A stretch of 10,546 nucleotides of DNA, taken from SG8-41 sp032123035 (GTDB taxonomy: Bacteria; Pseudomonadota; Gammaproteobacteria; Burkholderiales; SG8-41). Location: positions 1 to 10,546 of the forward strand of contig JAQBFV010000287.1 in assembly GCA_032123035.1 (NCBI GenBank), written 5' to 3'. Made by a program: the position numbers and the translations under genes. The notes beneath the pieces were generated by a model that worked only from the letters and a program-made list of their open reading frames with translations, had not been told where the DNA came from and did not search any database. Shown in pieces: positions 6,740-10,546 of this stretch. Every line of letters starts with the position of its first letter. The first letter of the stretch is position 1.

Positions 6740-7537
6740 TCAGCGGTAAGTGTCCGGCTTCCAGGTATGGATTTTGTCCTGCCCTTCTTTGCACCACGCG
6801 TAGAGCGCGTCGTACATCACCATCCCGTGCTTGAGCATCTCGTGGTCGTCCGCGAAGTTGCGCGAGAGGCCGAGCGAGATCGCGGCAAGCCCCGGCGCCT
6901 GCGGCGCGAGGTCGAGCTTCGCGGTATCGGCGCCGCGCACGATGACCGCCAGGTGGTCAAGCGCCGGATCGGTCAGGCGGTAATGCCGGAGGAACGCATC
7001 GAAGCTGCAGCGCTCGCCTTCGTGCGAGAAGGCGACGTCGGGGACGTCATACGGAATCGCGTCCTCGCGCTGCGCCGCCTCAAGCACTTCCTTGGCGGGC
7101 ACGTAGACGAACTCGGCATCCTTGTCGACGAAGCGGGTGATCAGCCACGGACATGCGATGCGATCGATCTTCGGGCGTTCGCGCGTGACCCAGCGCGTGG
7201 CGGCGCCCGCCGGTTTCCGGTCGAGCGCGCCCCCGCCCGCTTTCCAGCCTTCCTCGATGCCGCCTTCGAGGAACGAGGCCGCAATGCCGCGCTCGGCGAG
7301 CACGCGCGCGACGCCTTGGCTGACCTCGTGTCCGTGGACGCAGTAGACGACGACGGCCCTGGAGGCAGGAAGCTCGCTCGCCCAGGACGAGACCGATTCC
7401 GGGTCGCGGGCCAGCGCACCGGACACCATTTCGGTCGCGGCCCGGTACGCGGGGCGCCGCCGCACGTCGATGATGAGCGGCAGGCGCTCGCTGGCGATCG
7501 CGGATTGAAGTTCAGGATACGAAACGGACGGACCCAA
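6740..7537 (-). CDS. Rhodanese domain fused to ChrB-type chromate resistance domain
   Basis: A 265-residue, probably cytoplasmic two-domain protein. Residues ~5-100 form a rhodanese-like domain: LIIDVRRRPAY near 21, then VVVYCVHGHEVSQG, where Cys66 is the likely persulfide-carrying cysteine, then FLEGGIEEGWKAGGG. Residues ~115-262 match the C-terminal domain of ChrB (PF09828, chromate resistance): RWVTRERPKIDRIACPWLI at 115-133, FADDHEMLKHGMVMYDALYAWC near the end. ChrB is a chromate-sensing regulator next to the ChrA efflux pump; here the usual ChrB N-terminal part is replaced by rhodanese and no chrA is in view, so a role in sulfur or oxyanion metabolism is equally possible. The TTG start at 7537 is chosen because AGGAGG stands 6 bases upstream. 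The ATG at 7567 would add 10 basic residues and put that ribosome site inside the gene. Confidence 0.88.
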   Translation of the reverse strand: MGPSVSYPELQSAIASERLPLIIDVRRRPAYRAATEMVSGALARDPESVSSWASELPASRAVVVYCVHGHEVSQGVARVLAERGIAASFLEGGIEEGWKAGGGALDRKPAGAATRWVTRERPKIDRIACPWLITRFVDKDAEFVYVPAKEVLEAAQREDAIPYDVPDVAFSHEGERCSFDAFLRHYRLTDPALDHLAVIVRGADTAKLDLAPQAPGLAAISLGLSRNFADDHEMLKHGMVMYDALYAWCKEGQDKIHTWKPDTYR

Positions 7538-7543
7538 GCGACA

Positions 7544-7549
7544 CCTCCT
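7544..7549 (-). promoter_or_regulatory. Ribosome binding site deciding the TTG start of the rhodanese-ChrB gene
   Basis: On the minus strand AGGAGG is followed by TGTCGC and then TTG at 7537. The upstream ATG at 7567 has no comparable site, so the TTG is preferred. Confidence 0.7.
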
Positions 7550-7679
7550 TTGGCGCGTACGCGCCATGCCAGAGAAGCAGAGCTTGGACGCTTGGGCGTC
7601 TTGAGCGGGGAGCCTGCCAACGTCCCCGACGAGCGATTAGTTTAGCGAGCGCGGAGCGGAGAAGTAAAGGGGGCGATGC

Positions 7680-7903
7680 AAAGCTTTACCGCAGAGGCCG
7701 CCGAGGAAAAAAAGCTTTACCACCAAGGTCGCAGAGGACGCGAAGGAAAAGAAAAGCTTTACCGCTGAGGACGCAGAGGAAACCTACTCAAAAACCCACA
7801 ACCCAAGGTCGCGGAGGTTACGCCAAGAGTGGTATACGGGGTGACCCCTCGGTGTTCCTTTCGACGTTCGCCTTCCGCCTTTCGACTTGCTTTGCTCTGA
7901 TCA
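7680..7903 (+). repeat. Family B: ~225-bp dispersed element, copy 1
   Basis: Three units begin AAAGCTTTACC at 7680, 7711 and 7753. Each continues with GC(A/T)GAGG/GACGCAGAGG-type triplets and a purine run. A ~100-bp tail (about 7801-7903) follows, with landmarks GTCGCGGAG, ACGCCAAGAG, CCCTCGGT, TTCGACTTGC and TGATCA. Copy 2 at 9696-9922 has the same order and size. The tail of this copy also holds a small GGGGTGACCCC palindrome at 7839-7849 that copy 2 lacks. The spacer 7538-7992 contains no gene beyond this element; bases 7568-7679 show nothing recognisable. Confidence 0.8.
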
Positions 7904-7934
7904 CCGGTCACGGCGTTCGCGAGGTCGCTTAAAC

Positions 7935-7940
7935 TATAAA
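7935..7940 (+). promoter_or_regulatory. Possible -10 box for the ThDP enzyme gene
   Basis: TATAAA lies 53 bases before the ATG at 7993, in a small AT-rich patch (TTAAACTATAAACTT) of an otherwise GC-rich leader. No good -35 box is seen at 16-18 bases, so this is only a candidate. Confidence 0.25.
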
Positions 7941-7992
7941 CTTCGTGGGCCTGCGCGGGGACCGTTTTGGCCCCCTTCCTGGGAGAAAATTC

Positions 7993-9648
7993 ATGAAGAT
8001 CAAGGCGGCGAACGGCGTTGCGCGGATACTCAAGGCCGAGGGTGTTCCCTGGGTAAGCTGCTATCCCACCAACCATGTGAACAACGCGCTCGGCGAGGAG
8101 GGCGTGCCCATCCTCATGATGGGCGAGGAGCGCTTCGCGGTGGCCGTTGCCGACGGCTACTCGCGGGTGACCTGTGGCAAGCGGATCGGCGTGTGCACGG
8201 TCATGTCCAATCTCAACGCCGCGGGAATACAGATGGCCTATGGCGCGATTGGGCAGGCGTGGGAGGACTCGTCGCCGGTCCTGATCATCACGGAAGGCGT
8301 GGGCCAGGGCGAGAGCCGGCACACGCACTTCGACATCGCCGAGGCGCTCAAGCCGGTCACCAAGTGGGTCGGAAAGATCGATCGCGCCGAGCTGGTGCCG
8401 GATTACCTCCGCCGCGCGTTCACGCACCTGCGCTCGGGCCGGCCCGGTCCCGTGCTGCTCGTCGTTCCGCGCGACCTCGGTGAATACGACGAGGACAAAT
8501 GCCCCTACGCCCCGGTGAAGGGCTGGCGCGCCGGCCCCGATCCGGACGACGTGAAGAGCGCGGTCAAGGCACTGCTCGCCGCGAAGGATCCGCTACTGTA
8601 CGTCGGTGAAGGCGTCTACTACGCCGACGCCACCGCCGAGCTGCTGCAGTTCGCCGAAGCCGCGCAGGTGCCGGTGCTGACCACGCTCAAGGGCAAGGGC
8701 ACTTTCCCTGAAAACCATCCCCTTTCGGTGGGCGTGCGCGGCTCGCACTCCGCGCACTTCCTGCACAAGTGTGATCTTCTCTTTTCCATCGGCTCCAGCC
8801 TGTTCCCTAACCGTTTCAGCCACGCCATTCCCGACCCGGAGAAGAAGACGATCGTGCAGTGCACGGTGGACACGCTCGACATCAACCGCAGCTACGAGAC
8901 GCGTCATGCTGTGATCGGCGACGCAAAGCTCACGTTGAAAGCGCTCATCGACGAGCTCTCGAAGCAGGGCGGCGGCGGCCGGAAGAACGGGGCGCTCCTC
9001 GACGAGATCCGCGCCGCGAAGCAGACCTTCCGGGAAAAATTCCGTCCGCTGATGGAATCGAACGAGAAACCGATCAACCCGTATCGGGTGATCGGCGACC
9101 TCATGAAGGTGCTAGACCCCGGCGCGTCGTTCGTTACCGCGGACTCGGGCAACACGCGTGACCAGACGAGCACGGTATATGAAGCGCAGATCCCGCGCGG
9201 TCATCTGGGCTGGGGCAACGTCTCGACCCTCGGCTTCAGCCTGGCGGGCGCCGTCGCGGCCAAGCTGGCGTATCCGAACCGGCAGTGCGTGAACATCACG
9301 GGCGACGCCGGCGTGTGCTACATGATGGGCAACTTCGAGGCCGTGGCGCGCTACGGTATCGGGATCACGACGCTTCACATCAACAACGGCGGCTACTCCG
9401 GGTACGGGCCGGGGTTTTGGGGCGGCGGCCACGATCCTTACACCTGGAAGGTGTCCGATCACGCCACGGCGTGCATGTCGGCAATGGCGCGGGCGGTTGG
9501 TTTCCACGGCGAAGATGTGACCGAGCCCTCGGAAATCATCCCCGCGTTGAAACGCGCGTTCGACGAAAACGCGAAAGGCCGGCCGGCTTTTCTCGAGTTC
9601 ATCTGCTCCCACCATCCGGTTCACGGCGGGTGGGTGGGACGTTCCTGA
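7993..9648 (+). CDS. Thiamine diphosphate-dependent enzyme (acetolactate synthase / benzoylformate decarboxylase superfamily)
   Basis: A 551-residue enzyme with the three-domain plan of the family: N-terminal pyrimidine-binding domain (~1-165), central domain (~185-320) and C-terminal ThDP-binding domain (~365-540). GEERFAVAVADGYSR places Glu46 where these enzymes carry the cofactor-activating glutamate. The metal/ThDP motif is GDAG at 437-440 with Asn-Asn at 464-465 (HINNGGY). GDA stands in place of the usual GDG. Such enzymes decarboxylate 2-oxo acids or join the resulting carbanion to an acceptor; the substrate cannot be told from sequence alone. The ATG at 7993 follows GGGAG with a suitable gap; an in-frame GTG at 7945 has no such site. 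It appears monocistronic and is bracketed by two direct copies of repeat family B. The 'IlvB-like' label should not be read as branched-chain amino acid synthesis: no small subunit gene is adjacent. Confidence 0.88.
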   Translation: MKIKAANGVARILKAEGVPWVSCYPTNHVNNALGEEGVPILMMGEERFAVAVADGYSRVTCGKRIGVCTVMSNLNAAGIQMAYGAIGQAWEDSSPVLIITEGVGQGESRHTHFDIAEALKPVTKWVGKIDRAELVPDYLRRAFTHLRSGRPGPVLLVVPRDLGEYDEDKCPYAPVKGWRAGPDPDDVKSAVKALLAAKDPLLYVGEGVYYADATAELLQFAEAAQVPVLTTLKGKGTFPENHPLSVGVRGSHSAHFLHKCDLLFSIGSSLFPNRFSHAIPDPEKKTIVQCTVDTLDINRSYETRHAVIGDAKLTLKALIDELSKQGGGGRKNGALLDEIRAAKQTFREKFRPLMESNEKPINPYRVIGDLMKVLDPGASFVTADSGNTRDQTSTVYEAQIPRGHLGWGNVSTLGFSLAGAVAAKLAYPNRQCVNITGDAGVCYMMGNFEAVARYGIGITTLHINNGGYSGYGPGFWGGGHDPYTWKVSDHATACMSAMARAVGFHGEDVTEPSEIIPALKRAFDENAKGRPAFLEFICSHHPVHGGWVGRS

Positions 9649-9695
9649 CAGATGCGTGATGAGTGATGGGTGGTGGGAACGCGGCGCTTCGCGCG

Positions 9696-9922
9696 TAAGG
9701 CTTCACCGCCAAGGCTGCAAAGGAAAACAAAAGCCTTACCGCTGAGGACGCAGAGGACGCGGAGAAAAAGAAAAGCTTTACCGCAGAGGCCGCAAAGGTC
9801 GCGAAGGAATCCTATTCAGAAAAGCAAAACCCAAAGTCGCGGAGACAACGCCAAGAGGGTAATAAGGAGAGCCCTCGGTCTTCCCTTCGCCATCCGCCAT
9901 TCGACTTGCATTTCCTGATCAT
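9696..9922 (+). repeat. Family B: ~225-bp dispersed element, copy 2
   Basis: Three units: TAAGGCTTCACCGCCAAGG at 9696, AAAAGCCTTACCGCTGAGG at 9729, and AAAAGCTTTACCGCAGAGG at 9771. A tail at about 9829-9922 follows, sharing GTCGCGGAG, ACGCCAAGAG, CCCTCGGT, TTCGACTTGC and TGATCA in order with copy 1 at 7680-7903, in the same orientation. A decayed TGGTGATG-like stretch lies just before it (9652-9677) and a half family C palindrome just after (9931-9945). This element fills most of the first half of the gene-free 9649-10126 spacer. Confidence 0.8.
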
Positions 9923-9930
9923 CGTCAGGG

Positions 9931-9945
9931 AAAGGTGTCAGACGC
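9931..9945. repeat. Family C: partial palindrome remnant
   Basis: GAAAGGTGTCAGACG reproduces the left arm, centre and first bases of the right arm of the 5509-5531 palindrome; the rest of the right arm has decayed. It abuts the end of the family B element. Confidence 0.5.
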
Positions 9946-9994
9946 TTAATTTCGCGTCCACGCGGTAACGTAGAGTAGTCGCGATCTGACTTAA

Positions 9995-10030
9995 CGAACA
10001 GTGTCCGCTTTCGACCCGAAGCGGTCGTTC
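9995..10030. other. Imperfect stem-loop in the spacer before the lipoprotein gene
   Basis: CCGCTT at 10005-10010 pairs with AAGCGG at 10019-10024 around TCGACCCG, with an outer GAAC (9996-9999) / GTTC (10027-10030) pair. TGTCCGCTTTCGACCCGAAGCGG-type stretches occur in intergenic DNA of many proteobacteria, so this may be another dispersed repeat. No T-run follows. Bases 9946-9994 show nothing recognisable. Confidence 0.4.
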
Positions 10031-10048
10031 AATGCGCCTCGAAGCTAG

Positions 10049-10075
10049 ATATACTTATCAAACAAAGTATATGAT
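10049..10075 (+). promoter_or_regulatory. AT-rich inverted repeat and candidate promoter region of the lipoprotein gene
   Basis: ATATACTT (10049-10056) and AAGTATAT (10065-10072) form a perfect 8-bp inverted repeat with an 8-base centre, the size of a dimeric regulator's operator. It overlaps two -10-like hexamers, TATACT (10050-10055) and TATGAT (10070-10075), 52-77 bases upstream of the start codon. No good -35 box was found. Promoter or operator function is inferred. Confidence 0.35.
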
Positions 10076-10126
10076 TTCTGCATTTTCAACCTAAATGCTT
10101 GCGGGATTCTTCGTGGAGAGCACAAC

Positions 10127-10489
10127 GTGAGACAGTCCATTCCTATAGTAATGGTTGCAGCGACTCTACTTTCGGCGTGTGCGAGCACATTAGATGTACT
10201 TGATAATGTTCGGGTCGGTCAGAGTGAGATGCAGGCGCAAAAGTCTATGCATAACAAGCCGATATGGACTTTTGGGAATGAAAAAACCAAATACTTCGTA
10301 TATGGCTACATCGCGACATTACTTGATGGCTACGACAACACTGTTACGTACTACTTTGTGAAACTGGAAAATGGCAATGTTGTGGACAAAGGTATGCTGG
10401 GAGTGAAAGAAAGAAACGAGATAAAAGTGCTAGCACCTGATTTCGATACAGACAAACTGATACGACGACCTAACAATTACGTCAAATAG
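10127..10489 (+). CDS. Small lipoprotein, possibly with an SmpA/OmlA (BamE)-like fold
   Basis: A 120-residue protein with a short signal peptide and lipobox LSAC (residues 15-18). Cys18 is the expected lipid-modified residue, leaving a 103-residue mature domain anchored to a membrane facing the periplasm. The layout NVRVGQSEMQAQKSM...KPIWTFG...YGYIA...YYFVKLENGNVVDKG is reminiscent of SmpA/OmlA proteins (a 'v.vGms..qv' helix, then strands ending in 'f.dGkV'). That fold call is a weak pattern match, and the specific function is not recognised. The start is a GTG at 10127 with GGAGAG 7 bases upstream; starting later would destroy the signal peptide. Codons such as ATA, AGT, AAA and TTT and the low GC content differ sharply from the other genes, suggesting recent acquisition. 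No partner gene is visible; the window ends 57 bases after its stop with nothing recognisable. Confidence 0.75.
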   Translation: MRQSIPIVMVAATLLSACASTLDVLDNVRVGQSEMQAQKSMHNKPIWTFGNEKTKYFVYGYIATLLDGYDNTVTYYFVKLENGNVVDKGMLGVKERNEIKVLAPDFDTDKLIRRPNNYVK

Positions 10490-10546
10490 GATTCTCGCAA
10501 GATCGCGCTTATCGCGAAGACATAACGACGATTGGCGAATGACCGC

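Noticed and set aside
7759..8427. A 222-codon minus-strand frame covering repeat copy 1 and the start of the ThDP gene
   Set aside because: Half is antisense to the ThDP enzyme and half is repeat sequence; no family features.
9670..9918. An 82-codon + strand frame rich in Arg, Lys and Gln
   Set aside because: It is a translation of the family B repeat units; its periodic RTQRTRRK-like peptide comes from the DNA repeat and there is no ribosome site.
7680..9922. Composite transposon carrying the ThDP gene
   Set aside because: The flanking elements encode no transposase, have no terminal inverted repeats and no target duplication was seen; recorded only as a direct-repeat observation.
9989..10030. 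Integron attC site suggested by ACTTAAC and the adjacent stem-loop
   Set aside because: ACTTAAC fits the RYYYAAC half, but the opposite side reads GTTCAAT, which does not fit GTTRRRY, and there is no integrase or cassette pattern.

Overview
The window is a GC-rich stretch of a bacterial chromosome. Gene content and style (a DctPQM TRAP transporter, a LigI-like lactonase, a rhodanese-ChrB protein, GC-biased codons, repeat-laden intergenic spacers) suggest a proteobacterium, most likely an environmental beta- or gammaproteobacterium. This placement is inferred from content and not from a marker gene. Base composition drops sharply in the last ~500 bases, where an AT-richer small lipoprotein gene sits.

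Layout. (1) 1-2356: the end of a TRAP transporter operon on the + strand, with the tail of the periplasmic solute-binding protein (dctP), the small permease (dctQ) and the large permease (dctM). A GC-rich stem-loop lies between dctP and dctQ. (2) 2357-2551: an intergenic inverted array of 13-bp repeats. (3) 2552-5374: transaldolase (tal, +) and a short-form alpha-glucan phosphorylase (glgP, -), facing each other with only 9 bases between their stops. Both belong to central sugar metabolism: glycogen release as glucose 1-phosphate, and the non-oxidative pentose phosphate pathway. (4) 5589-6458 (-): an amidohydrolase closely resembling 2-pyrone-4,6-dicarboxylate lactonase. (5) 6459-6739: a cluster of three repeat families. 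(6) 6740-7537 (-): a rhodanese domain fused to a ChrB-type chromate-resistance domain. (7) 7993-9648 (+): a thiamine-diphosphate enzyme of the acetolactate synthase/benzoylformate decarboxylase superfamily, bracketed by two direct copies of a ~225-bp dispersed repeat. (8) 9923-10546: a spacer with a stem-loop, then the lipoprotein gene.

No complete new multi-gene system is visible; the genes are individually familiar. The most unusual content is in the spacers. Three repeat families recur: A, inverted arrays of TGGTGATG plus a 5-nt variable spacer at a strict 13-nt period; B, AAAGCTTTACCGC(A/T)GAGG units with a ~100-bp tail; C, a 23-nt palindrome with core GGTGTCAGACACC. They tend to insert next to one another at the same sites. 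No transposase, integrase, tRNA, rRNA or CRISPR array was found.
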